DNA of 64,000 nucleotides from Paramecium pentaurelia. Lineage: Eukaryota > Ciliophora > Oligohymenophorea > Peniculida > Parameciidae. The notes below the pieces were generated by a model that was not told the origin of the DNA, did not search any database, and was given only the letters and a program-made list of their open reading frames with translations. The stretch lies in the NCBI GenBank assembly GCA_905183005.1, contig CAJJDO010000005.1:1-64000 (forward strand), written 5' to 3'. The position numbers and the translations under genes are program-made. Positions 1 to 11,659 of this stretch are shown piece by piece (within the stretch, counting starts at the first letter, position 1; each line of letters begins with the position of its first letter).

Positions 1-111
1 ATCCCAAAGACGGATAGAGTTATCATAACTACCAGAAGCTAATTTATTTCCATCATTTAAATTGTTAATTGTTAACTAGAAAAGTTAAGATAATAATTAT
101 AGCATATGCAT
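1..111 (-). CDS. WD40-repeat protein fragment, cut by window edge
   Basis: The minus frame from an ATG at 111-109 to the window edge ends in a clear WD40 blade: D-G-N-K-L-A-S-G-S-Y-D-N-S-I-R-L-W-D, with the typical GS-D and LWD signature. Only about 37 codons are visible, and the upstream part (M-H-M-L-Q...) does not look like a WD40 strand. The ATG may therefore not be the true start, or the piece may belong to a decayed copy. WD40 proteins are beta-propeller scaffolds, and nothing more specific can be said. The fragment continues to the left of the window. Confidence 0.55.
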
Positions 112-247
112 TTGAAATAATTAATAATTTCAACATTCATCTAATATTAGTTTAAAATAAACTACAACTTTTCAATCCGCCCATTGTTATTAACAATGTT
201 AAAAAAGGAATATTGTAAAGGACCGAATTACCTATACTAAAATATGA

Positions 248-640
248 TATAAAATTCTCAAATTATCATGGTATGAAAAATATTTAAGAAAACCTCAGCC
301 AAAAAAAATTTTTCTAATCAAGCAATTTAGTCGATTTTCGATAAAGGCTCAAATGATAAGGAATTAATAGTTCAGAGCCAAAACGAAAAGTCTTAAGAAG
401 AATGATGAAGTTAGTAAATGGATTGAAATAAATTTTAATTTGTTCTCAGAAATAATGTTTTTTATGTTTTATAATGCTTTATATCAAAATCTACTACAAT
501 TAAATGGCTTTTTTTGTAAACATTAAACTTTATAATAATTCAATTTAATTTATCATTTACTTATACTAAGCAACATTAAATTATCAGATAAAGATGTCAA
601 CATCTAAGAATTTTTTGACTAAAATTCAAATATAATGTGA
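248..640 (+). pseudogene. Open frame of uncertain status, possibly a gene remnant
   Basis: With TAA/TAG as Gln this frame is open for 130 codons up to a TGA at 638-640. It has no ATG near its beginning and follows a TGA at 245-247. Its middle reads like protein (K-S-L-K-K-N-D-E-V-S-K-W-I-E-I-N-F-N-L). A second frame covering about 230-355 is also protein-like (F-S-N-Y-H-G-M-K-N-I-Q-E-N-L) before a TGA. Two overlapping plausible frames with no obvious GT-AG intron between them suggest a decayed gene. I do not recognise a family. Confidence 0.25.
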
Positions 641-937
641 TAAGTAATGCATTTAGATAATAAATAGAAAAGGATAAATCTTTGAAGTCATTTATTAATA
701 CATTGAAATTAATTAATAAAATTAAATACCTTTCTCAATCTTTATAATAAATGTAGCTCTAAATATAAAAATAAACAATTCATTAATATTCTAAGAAGGA
801 TAATATGGCAACTTTCCAGCAAAAGAAGTCATATTTGCTAACGTTGATTGAAAGCGTCTCAATTTTCTTTAGTTTGCAAATCCATCTGTTTCTAAAATAC
901 CGTGCTTGACAATCTTTTTAATTAATATAACTATCAT
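626..937 (-). CDS. Short hypothetical frame just downstream of the PEPC-like gene
   Basis: This is a 103-codon minus frame. Its ATG (937-935) overlaps the TGA (936-934) of the upstream PEPC-like gene, giving an ATGA junction. The first 50 residues look coding (K-H-G-I-L-E-T-D-G-F-A-N-Q-R-K-L-R-R-F-Q), while the last third is low-complexity. It could be a lost C-terminal exon of the PEPC-like gene, a small separate gene or chance. It also overlaps the plus-strand frame that ends at 640. Confidence 0.25.
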
Positions 938-3523
938 TTATTTAGTGTTATAAAGGTCTTAAATTTCTAATCTGTTTCAGTTTCCATTGATTGTAACTAA
1001 CATCCTAAATGTTACTTCCAAATTGCAATCATAGGTGTACTATTGTTTCCTAAACCTAACTGATCCAAAATTGCTATCATAGCTGCTGTTCCTTTTTACA
1101 TAGCTTAAAAATAAGGATTAGAAGAATCTAAACCAACTTCTTTTTTGGCAAAATCTAAGTAGCTTCTTCTAACCATAGAGCATACATATAGAGTAAATAT
1201 TTCATATGAGGATGATAATTATAGTAATATGTAGCTATTTTATTTACTAATTCTTACGGAACTCTATCCCAATATGCCAATTCTGGGTTAGTAAAGGAGC
1301 ATCTATCACTATTGCAATAGGCTTGGACGATAGCTCTTTAGTTCTTTAAATTTTCAAAAGCCTTTGCCGTCTCTCGACTCCCTCCAAAATTGAATGATTC
1401 CACCATAGTTTTAACTACCTAATTCTTTACATACAAATCATTGTATTCTTTTGTTTTTTACATAGCTCTTTAAGGTACACCAACAAAATTGTCTAAATTT
1501 ACGGAAAAAAATACCTAATTCAAATAAAAAATCCATGTATTGGTAACTTGGTTCAAAATCATCACTATAATTAATATTGGCTAACCCACTTAGCATGAAG
1601 GCAAATGCAACATCTTCACTTACAAATTCAGATGTAAAATAATGGCCTTGTATCGTTCTAATATGAAGTTTTCGCTATGCTCTTGTAAGCGCATAATATT
1701 TCGTATGAATTAGCTCATAAGGTCCTCCACCTCTTTCTGGGGTAATACCTTGACCCATATAGATATTTTTTTCTGGATTTCTTTTGTACTCTCTCATATT
1801 TTTAAGCTCTGTCAAAATCAAACCATCTCTTTATCTCTTATCACTGCTTGCTATCATAGTTATTCTGGAATCGGTATTATTTTTTGATGAAAATGATTCT
1901 AATAAAGGTACTATTTCCATATTTTAAACTTTATATTGATTAATTAATTCATTTACTAAATCATATTAAGATTAAGTTTAAAAGTTGGCAATAATTACCA
2001 TATCTGCTGCTTGCCCGCTTGCATTAAGAAGAGATATTTCTTTAAAAATGTTTTTAATCATTTTGTTTATCTTTAAAATTTATAAATAAATACATCTGTT
2101 AACTCTTCCCCAGTTATTCTGATTTAACCCAGCACACCAGTTAGCCTAAAAATCTTATATAATTTTCTAATTTCAAAGCTATAAAATAATCTTTGGAGTT
2201 GTCATTTTGTAGTAAAATTAGCTCTAAAACTTATTCAATTTAATCTTCTATTTTTTTGATATTGTAAATTGGTTACTATTGAAAAAATTCCTTCACCGAT
2301 ATTTCATTTTTCACTCTAAACTTATCACTCAATTCTCTTATTTATCTGCTATACCCTAAACCCTATTCATATAACTCTAACATTGGTTTAAAATAAATTT
2401 GGTCTTCGAATTTTGCTTCAGCAATATATTCTTAAAATTATTGTAAAGTTAGTTCGATAGTTAAATTGTGTGTATATGTCATTATTCCAATTTCCTAAAT
2501 ATCAATTAATATAAAATAACCCTTCCAGGATGATTTTCAAAATCAAATGTTAACCAAGTTTCAGAGGTTTCAATAAATTCCTCTGAATTCTTAAGCCTAA
2601 TTCATAAGCTTAGGCTACAGCTTTAATGAGATTAGGTAAGTATTAAGAATGATAGATTAGAGATCCTGAATATAAGAAACTTTCTGAAGAATACATAAAA
2701 TCAATTACATTAAATACACGCTGTTTGTTTGATTGGATAAATAGTTTTGCAGCATACTTGAGATATTGGTAATCATTTTATTATATTCCCTAAAGCATTC
2801 GACTTATAGCTATCAATTAAGTAAGAGAATTAGGTTAAGTAGGATGAGATGTAAAAACATACTTTACTGGATTAATTTTTTCCTATAAATAAATAATAAT
2901 CAAAAATTACTTTATCCTTTTTATCAAAATATTCAATGATTCTAAATTAATCTAAATACTCATATCTAGCATATTGGCTACTTATTCTATCAAATATCAT
3001 TAAACTATAAAGGTGCCACAAAATTTATTCTGGCAAATCTTTTTCTTCATTGTTCAATTCATCTAAATCTTTCCCTTCATATGAATTATCAAAATAAATG
3101 AATTAGGCATTTTAGAAATCTTTGATCTCTGTCTCAGATAAGTTTAACATAAGCATCTAATAATTGAAGCATAGTCTTTTTCTTTTTAGGATTTATATGT
3201 TAAAATAATTATTTCCTAAATACATAAGTCTAATTGGAGATTATTCAAGTAAGGGTTCTTCTTTAATGAATTTTTGAATCTCATTTATTGAACATCTTTT
3301 ATCACTAAAATTATTCATAAGACTAATACTCAGCATTTGCTGCAATCCATAACATATCATTTTCTTTTAATTGTTTTTCCTTAACTTTCTCTGACAATAG
3401 AAATTGAGGCAAACTTAGAGATGTTAAAGGTAATTTAAAAATTTTTTGTAATAGGTTTGAAATTGACCTTATTATTTATTTAGATATTTGTATTCGTTTT
3501 TACATAATTTTGTTAATGAGCAT
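934..3523 (-). CDS. Divergent phosphoenolpyruvate carboxylase-like protein
   Basis: The protein is about 820 aa after removing several 22-29 nt introns. Three PEPC landmarks occur in the family order. The first is Y-V-F-T-S-H-P-T-Q near 2836-2853, matching the TAHPTE loop with its catalytic His. The second is W-L-T-F-D-F-E-N-H-P-G near 2530-2560, replacing W-GGDRDGNP. The third is M-G-Q-G-I-T-P-E-R-G-G-G-P near 1720-1755, replacing FHGRGG-IGRGG; a V-P-L-L-E-S-F strand and A-S-S-D-K precede it. PEPC carboxylates phosphoenolpyruvate to oxaloacetate in the cytosol. The fold assignment is good, but the altered glycine loop and the changed acidic motif make activity uncertain. The usual C-terminal GIAAGMRNTG is not seen. 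The start ATG is 3523-3521, 41 bp after the stop of the upstream gene. Confidence 0.7.
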
Positions 3524-3564
3524 AGAATGATGAGAAATAAATTACAAAAATATCAAAATAAATC

Positions 3565-6500
3565 TCAATCACTTATGTATTATATATTTTCATCAAAAAT
3601 TTCATTCATTAATTCTTAAATACACAACAATTCTTAAGGTAAATAACTAGCGACAAGTCTGGATAAATAAACAGCTTTTGTGTCTGCATCTAATATTCTA
3701 TACGAAATCCAATAGCTTTCTTTAAGTTCTTTATTATTTAATGCCTATTCAATTATATAAAAGTAGTACTTAATCTAGCTTTTGGATAATACTTAAATAG
3801 TATTAAGTCTCTCCTGATTCAGAGAGATTTATTCTATAATTGAGTAATGCTTAAATATTTATCCAATTCTCTTTTAAATCATTAAGGTTCTTTATTGGAT
3901 CATTTAAATCCACATTTTTAGAAAACCTCTTGAAATATTAAATCTAGAATTACTTAAAATTTTTCCTTTGAAAATATATTATTTTCTAAAGAAAAAGTAA
4001 CGAATCTATTGAAAGACATAGCTTTTTCGCCACTTTCATTCGAAACTGTATCACATCTTTCCATAAATTAACTCCTGATAATCTTCTAATTTAAGTTTGT
4101 ACCTTGGTTGATTTCAAAATGCAAAAATAGTTTTTAAAACTCTTGAAATTCTATCATTCCATCCATATCCATATCAGCAGAATAGAATACTTCTTCAAAG
4201 TGAGCCTAATGCATCATTTTTAATTATTAATATCCAGTAAGAATTTTGCTAATGAAAAAGTCTAAATCAACACAAATCTTGTTTTTTCTTTCATAAGTGT
4301 GAGTTTTTATTTCTTTTTATATTCTATCCTTGCTCTCTAATGGGAGACAAGAATGCTATGTTTCTAGGCAGGCTAAAGCCCGATCAAGAGATATAAGAAC
4401 ACCTTTCTCATTTACAACTTGAGCAAGCTATATTGGCATTTCATTTTCATCAAGATTTTTTAATGATTGAATATATATTTCTAGATCATCTAATGTTAGA
4501 GGACTAAAAAGTTCAGCAAATCTATTTTTAGTTAATAATTACCTTCCAAATAAATTAATTCTAAAATTTTCTCGATAGGCAAAAATAGATTAATAAAAGT
4601 TTGTGAGTTTTTATTCAGCCATACTCTTAAATCCATAAGTATTAACAAAATGTTCATAACAAATTTAATGTAAAGGCATGTTTTTGTTTGAAAACTATCT
4701 AATTTTCTCACAATAAAATTAAGATATGAACTTTAGAACATTTATTTTTTACATTTTAGCATTTGAGCTTTTAGGATTTCGAGAAAATTTTTCTGAAAGT
4801 TACGAAACCAAGTTTTATGATTTCTAAAGATTTATTTGTGAAGTTGATTCAGCATTGTTGCGATTCTAAAATTCTATATGACAAATACACAAGTATACTT
4901 GGAGCCTAAGGTAATGTTACATTTTTTCTTCTTTATGATCCTTCAAGTTTTCTCTTGTTTAGGTCTTCTAATTTACTAGAAAAAGAAGAATCAACACTTG
5001 ATGTATCACTATTTTCCAACTCTTCATTTATGAATTATCTCAAAGTTTCTGATATCATTTTTATACTTTCAAGAGGTAAATGATTTTGGTAACCTGAATT
5101 TGGATTTTTATCTTTTTTCACCTTTGCAGATTTAGATACTTGATGATTATTATTTGGAACTAATTACTATTCATTATTTTAGAGAGATTACATAATTTGA
5201 TATTGGTTTATTAGAAATCTTTACTTATGAAATATTTGACCGATTTGTGGCTAAGCTTCTTTATGATATTGAATCTTAGAAATCCTATGACTTAATTTAA
5301 TTATTACATCTTAAACTGAGTAAGTGCTTCGTTATACTGATTATTGTGACTGTGAATAATCACTTTCATTATCTGAAATTTGCTTTTGTTCATCTGCGTT
5401 TGTAATATGAATATTCCATTTCTTTTTAGTAAATCCTTCTTGTGATATTGCAAGTTGATTTGAAGTCATGGACCCCACAGAAATTCTAGAATTTTCTAAT
5501 TGTTAATTAGTTAAACTATTATTGTGTAGTTACTCTTAGTTGATTTTTTTTTAATTTTACTATTATTTTTAATTTATTTTTTGTTAGCTTATTTGATTTT
5601 GATATTATTGTTCTTCCTAATGCTAATCAGTTTAAGATGGGATTTAGCTTGTAGTTAGAGAAGAAATTTTTCTTGCCTCTGGTTATCCTCCTTTTTTTTC
5701 TTATATTTTTTTTTTCATTATATTTGTAAACTTTTAAGTTTTTGTAAATGAGTTGACAAGATTTCGAGTTTTTTCAATGATTTATTATTTCCTTTCTTTA
5801 ATTTTGTTATATCTTTTTTCTAACCTTGTATTAATCTAAAATTATTGATAATTTTTACTTTCTCTTATAAGTCTAGCTAAGCTTCAAGCTCTTAAATCTC
5901 ATTTGTTGCTTCATCAATATTTTTAGATAAGCTGTCATTTATTGATTTCTAAATAATTATTTATATAATACTAAAACTATAATTTAATCTTATTTTCGAT
6001 TATTTTCATCTTTTTATGCGCTGTTGACCAGCAATAAGCTTGTTCTAATTTCCCTTTACATATATACAGTTTATTTCATTTTACTAGATGCCTCTCCTAA
6101 ACTCTGAAAGAATTAAGAAATTCTTCTGGATCTGGGGCTTTCATCATTTGAAGATTCTCCTTAGATAGATTTATAATTAGCAGAAACTTTCATCAGTTAA
6201 TCTTAAATTAACATCAGTTATTCTTCTTCAGTTTTTATCACTTCAACCATATCAGTTTGTAATTCTGTTTAAGTCTCTTTGAAGGATATGTTATAAAGAC
6301 TTGAATCAGTTTACATGATTTAATGACGAGTATCGGGCAATAATAAGGCTCTTTATTGATAATATAACTTACTTATAATTAAATTAAGAAACTGGTGCAT
6401 ATGCTTAAGTTGATTATTCTTTTTGGATTTCCATTAAAGAATTTAAATCATCAGTTTCTGTGAATTAATTTTTTAACATATTTTCAATATCAGATGCAAT

Positions 6501-7806
6501 TGAAGAATCAGTATCACTTTTTAATGCTCTTTGAACTTTTTCTTCAGGCTTTGGATCATGAAAGAGAGTCTTATGTTTGCCTGCTCTTATTATTTTAAGT
6601 TATTCTGGAGGCCTTGATGAAAGAAAAACAGTTCCAGATCTATTCATAGGTATTTTTCTAGGGGAACTTGGAGATTAAATTCTCTGTTAAATTAAGTGAT
6701 TTTTGAATTATTATTAGTAATTCTGCATGTCTTTTTCTGCTTCCTCAATGTATTATTTGAGATTTTCAACTTCATTCAGTAAATACTTATTTGTAGTTGT
6801 TACATCGTTTAGTTAAAATCTTAATTCTCTTGAAATATTTTATAAGTGTTTATTTGTCTTTTTTAAATATTTTCCATTATCTTTAAGTTTAATTAATCTT
6901 TCAGTTAATTATTATTAATCCTCTTTAAAATTTTTAATTATCAACTAAAAAGTATCTATCTCTACTTGATAGAGCTAATGCGTTTTCATAATTTGTTTAA
7001 GATGCGATTTCTCAATTTCCCTTTTTTCATCTAAAGTTTATTTAATAACTGAAGAATTAATTTCTACATATTAAGCCCAAATCTTTTCTAAAAGCACACT
7101 TAATTAGTAAATGAAGTTCATACCTTCGTTCAATGCAATCTATACTTATTTATCTAATCAATTCTTTTAAACAAAGTGTTAGGACATTTTAGACTTCCTC
7201 ATAAAATTCATTTTGCCTTTGATCTCCATATTTATCTATTATTTATAGTACCATCAAATCAACCCAACTGGCTAGTTACTTAATATCATGCCTAATTAAG
7301 TTTACAACACTCACTTTTAAGGAATACCTCTATGAAGTTTATCTCTTGCATTATGTCTTGATAGATTGTCACTTAGACGTCCTAAAGTTATAGGTGGTTC
7401 TTTAAGCTCGGAAGGGATTATTACTTCAACAGTAGCTTTGAAATTTTCTTAATTAAATACGTTCTCTAGGAGATTTTGGGGAGAGTTACAATTCTTATAA
7501 TCGAGTAGGATATTAATATGGATCACAACTCTTTAATTATCCATAAAAATCATTACGCTGCTAGGATTTCATTTTATCAATTGCCTCTAATTAATTTTAT
7601 CCTAATAATGGAGATCCATAATAGGTCTACAATTAAAGATGATATACCCCTTAGGAAAGAGCCTTATGCTTATGATTTTTACGATATGATATATTTGAAA
7701 AGGGTTTTGGACTATTAATAATATTTATGCTTTAGAGGGAATCCTGCTTTATTCTTTTATTAGATAAATCTGTGCTTTTTCTTTAAGAAAGTATTGGTTT
7801 TAACAT
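3565..7806 (-). CDS. AXDND1-like: AXDND1-like axonemal dynein light-chain-domain, coiled-coil and EF-hand protein
   Basis: Starting at the ATG at 7806, the N-terminal 200 residues are basic and disordered. They lead into a helical domain near 7000-7260 (L-C-L-K-E-L-I-R-Q-I-S-I-D-C-I-E-R-S) that matches the p28/DNALI1 domain, in which L-I-R-Q-V-T-I-N-C-A-E-R-G is the family signature. Long coiled coils follow to about 5760. A TGA at 5717-5715 overlaps an ATG at 5718-5716. Removing a 32-nt GTT...AAG segment there keeps the frame open into a Gln/Asn-rich linker and an EF-hand (D-M-D-M-D-G-M-I-E-F-Q-E-F, about 4130-4175), ending at 3565. I therefore prefer one gene of about 1330 aa; otherwise there are two genes split at 5715/5718. 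Proteins with this domain act in ciliary axonemes. At least eight introns of 22-32 nt are inferred. Confidence 0.65.
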
Positions 7807-7993
7807 TCTAAATTTCAACTATTCCATCTTAATAGATAATAATGATTTATTTTATAAAAATTAGTTAAACAAATGTTTTGTTTTTAATAAACTCATATAA
7901 AATCAGGTTTAATGTGTTACTTTATTTTGGTAATGAATAAATATTGACTATATTTTATCTACATTTATAAATCTTCATAAATTAAATAAATAA
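7807..7993. promoter_or_regulatory. Bidirectional intergenic region
   Basis: These 187 bp separate the ATG of the minus-strand AXDND1-like gene from the ATG of the plus-strand Nup98-96 gene, so promoters for both must lie here or inside the genes. The sequence is almost pure A+T with no distinct motif that I can defend. Confidence 0.5.
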
Positions 7994-10900
7994 ATGGCAA
8001 TCAATTTATTTTAAAGTACAAGCAACAACAGCAATTGGAATCCATAAAAAAAGTATGTGTTTATTGGAATTTATTAGTACAAAAGTGGAAGGATCATACA
8101 GAGCTTAATTTTAACAAATTAAACTGGAGTATATTCCAAGTGACGGATAAAGTACCGGCCATCCTTATTCCACAACAATTATTGTACAATAAGAATATAA
8201 AGGAATGGTAGCATTGTTAATAAATCAATTAAGTCTTTAATGATGGTTCGATTGGAAGATTATTATTTAATCCGGTCTTAGCAAATTCAACGTTCACATC
8301 AAGTTATAATTCAAAATGCTTGTAGTTAAGGTCTTTTCAATTCAAAATTGATAACTAATGTTAATATTCAGAGTAAATTTATGGACTAAATATTAGCACT
8401 GTAGCCTCCTTAATTTTAGAATTTTAGAAATTCATGGAACAATAATAATTCTAATAATAATTATTAAAGTAACACATTCAGTTCAAATAATATCTTTAAT
8501 CAAAATAATACAAAAAATGTATTCCAGCCATCATAAACAAATGATAATATATTTAATAATCCTATGAGCTCATCAAATTAATTATTTTAGTAATAATCAA
8601 ATCAAAGTACAAATATTTTCTAACAGCCAAATAATTAAAACAATATTTTTAACTCTTCTAATAATAACAATAATACAAACAATAACAATATTTTTAAATA
8701 ATCAACAACTCCAACAAATGTAAGTAATAACTTATTTGCATAAACACCTAACAATAATATTTTTGCCTAGAATAATCAACCTAATATTTTTTAATAACCC
8801 CAATAACAAGGTTTTAATTTATTTAATTAGCCTTCTTTGTTCCCTCAAAATACTTTGTATCCTCAAAATAATATCTTCACCTAACCTAATTTATATGGAC
8901 TCAATAATGGATTTGGATAGCCTGTGATGTATGGTCAACCAAGTATGTATCCTAATCCTATGAACTATCAACAATTTCCATTTTATTAACCTATTATTTA
9001 ACCATAAGGATAATAATAAATTACTTATCCTTAACTTTAACAATTTGAAAAAGTTAAAGATGCTGCTGATATCCTCTAAACTTATGCAGATGTCTTGAAA
9101 TAAAAATATTAATAATTTTAGGAGCTTCAAAAAAATGAAGAACAGCATTTTGAATAACAAGAATTGATTATACAAGAACATGAACGTCAAAATTAACAAA
9201 TCAGATAATAGAGAGAAAGAATTTTGAATCAATCATTATCAGTAAGATCAAATAAAAGCAAATCGCCTTCACCATTTTCTATTTCAAGAGCTGGAAAATC
9301 ATCAACTAATTATCATAGAATGAATTCTAGTTTACAGAGATCACATATTGTGGAATATAATACTAGTTAAATTTCAAACTATGAAGAAAATAAATTCGAT
9401 ATAATTGTAAAATTCTTAGAAAGCGAAAAATTCTTTCCAATTATCACGCAATCCTTCAAATCAAAAAGTAGAATAGAGCATGTTAAGTTTTTCATTGAAA
9501 ATATTTTATCTTAATAAAATATATTTGGAAAATAAAGATACTAATATTTTTAAATGGTGAGAATAATGATTGGATAAAATATTATTTTTGATGATGCTTT
9601 ATATTTAGATGAAATTAAATCAGATTAATATCCAATTTAAATAATATTTAATTACTTTTGCACAATTAAACCCAAACTTACAAAACCAGATTATTAATGT
9701 AATGTCAATTTTGATCAAATGACTGAATAAGAACTCTCTAATGTAGAAAATTTTACGATTTCAAATTAATTCGGGTAAGTTAGGTGGCTTACTCCTTGCA
9801 ATTTACTTTATTTAGATCTTGATAAAATAGTTGATTTAACTCAAGAATGCATTAATCTCTATGATTCTGAAATAGTGAATGATTATCTTAAACCAGAAAT
9901 TGGAAAAAAGTTAAATAAAGAATGTGAAATTACATTTAACTTGCCTCTTAATCTGAAAATAAATGATGCTTCAAAATTTGAATAAAATTTGAGATATTAA
10001 GCTGAAGGAAAAAATATCGAATTTATCAAATTTGATAGTGAAAATCGATCCTATACATTTAAAGTGCAACATTTTTCTGGTTATCAATTTAATTCAGATT
10101 ACTATTCTTCTGATGATTCAACTCATTTACATTAGGTGGCTATTCAAACTAATGCAAGTATAGTGTTTGGTTAGGTAGATGAAGAACAATCTTCTTCATC
10201 ATCAGATGATAATTTAATAGAAGATTAATTGGAGAATCTCAAAGAATTTAATATTAGATTTAATAGTTAAATTAGTTAATTAAAAAATTTTAATATTTCG
10301 AATAAAAATGAAGAGATTATTAAATTTAATATAAAAAATAACACAAAGGTTCCCATAAATATCCAATACATGAATAATTCATTGTAAAATTAAAAATTTT
10401 TGTCCATTTTATTTCTTGATTCTTAAAAAATACATTACTAATCATTAAAAATGAAACTTTCAACTAAACTTATCTAATTATTTTAAATAACGGAAGATAA
10501 AAGCATTAAATTCCAATTAAAACTATTTAATGCTCTTTTTGGAGATACATCAATAAATCTAGGAAAATATGCCAAAAATATAAAAAATAATATATTCGAT
10601 ATAATTGATCTTTAATCAATAACTAAACATAAATAAGACAGAGGTTTAGCTTTAAGTTTAATTTTTGAAAATTAAAAAAAAAAGTAAAATAATGATTTTA
10701 GAGAAGTCATCTTAGATCAAAGAGAATTAAATCCAATCTAAAAAATATTATTAACTGTAAACTCCAAATCAGGAAATAACCTAGCTTTAGGCCATGGAGA
10801 TGTGATTGATGAATTTATTAATTGGAGAATAAACTGTGAACAACCAAAACCATTATATTAAAAAGAATGGTGGTAAAGTCTTAAAGAGTACATTTAAGGA

Positions 10901-11587
10901 AAGCCATTAAAGTCTATTGATTAAGCTGCCTTATACTATTATTTAATAAAAAAAAAAAAAAAGACTGAAGAACCTTCAGAATCATTCGACAAGTTATTAA
11001 ATTATTTATAATCAAGTCATGATACTCTTGCTTATTTACTCTTTGCTATTATAATTAGGAAAAATAATATAAAAATTAAAAAATTAAAAATTCTATCTAG
11101 ATCTTTACTATCTAAGCTAATTGATAATAAATGTAATTATGAGATAGTTAAGGAATTTTTATTAATATTGCATCCTTCAATATTCTAGAAAGAAGAAATT
11201 TCAAGGTTGTAAAATTTAATAAATAAGCATCCAAATTATTAAGAATTTGCTGATGATGAACAAGAGATCACTAAGCATATTACTAATTACGATTATAAAA
11301 ATGCAATAATTAAGATACTTAAGTAACAGAAAATATCAGAATATAAATAAATAATTAATGATTATATTATCCCTTGTCTTGTTATTGAAAATTAAAGATA
11401 ATTAAATGATTCAACAACAGAATTAATCAACTAAATATTAGATAATTGCTCTTATAATTCCGATGTTATCACATTAGCATAAGTAATTATATAAGTTAAA
11501 ATAATTAGATTTATATAGGAAGATTAGAGTTTGATACAACCCAAGTTGAGAGTATTATTGTATAAAACGAATATTAATATTTCATGA
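7994..11587 (+). CDS. NUP98: Nup98-96 nucleoporin precursor with NIF repeats
   Basis: This gene encodes about 1180 aa with two introns (8053-8077 and 8208-8233). Near the N terminus E-Y-K-G-M-S-L-M-M-V-R-L-E-D-Y resembles the GLEBS motif that binds Gle2/Rae1. A long Asn/Gln-rich region then carries many N-I-F units (N-N-I-F-N, D-N-I-F-N, T-N-I-F-Q, N-N-I-F-A) instead of GLFG. A Nup98 autoproteolytic domain follows (G-Q-V-R-W-L-T-P-C-N-L-L-Y-L) and ends in V-Q-H-F-S-G-Y at 10064-10084; cleavage would fall between F and S. The remaining 500 residues are helical and correspond to the Nup96 scaffold part. Nup98 forms the permeability barrier of the nuclear pore, and Nup96 belongs to the Y complex. 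In Tetrahymena, NIFN-type repeats mark Nup98 of the germline micronucleus, so a micronuclear role is the natural inference. Confidence 0.88.
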
Positions 11588-11659
11588 AGCAGAAGATTAT
11601 TTAGTAATTTATTGAATTATGAAATTAATTATATTAGAATCTAAAATTTATTAATATAA

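Noticed and set aside
1235..1257. Apparent frameshift, or 17-nt intron near 1190, in the PEPC-like gene
   Set aside because: A normal 23-nt GTAAGA...TAG intron at 1235-1257 restores a continuous frame, so neither a frameshift nor an ultra-short intron is needed.
3920..4110. 17-nt intron GTACAAAC...TAG in the EF-hand gene
   Set aside because: The unspliced frame is open and continuous through it; removal would introduce a TGA.
7518..7718. 66-codon plus-strand frame
   Set aside because: It is antisense to the N-terminal coding region of the AXDND1-like gene, which reads continuously to the ATG at 7806.
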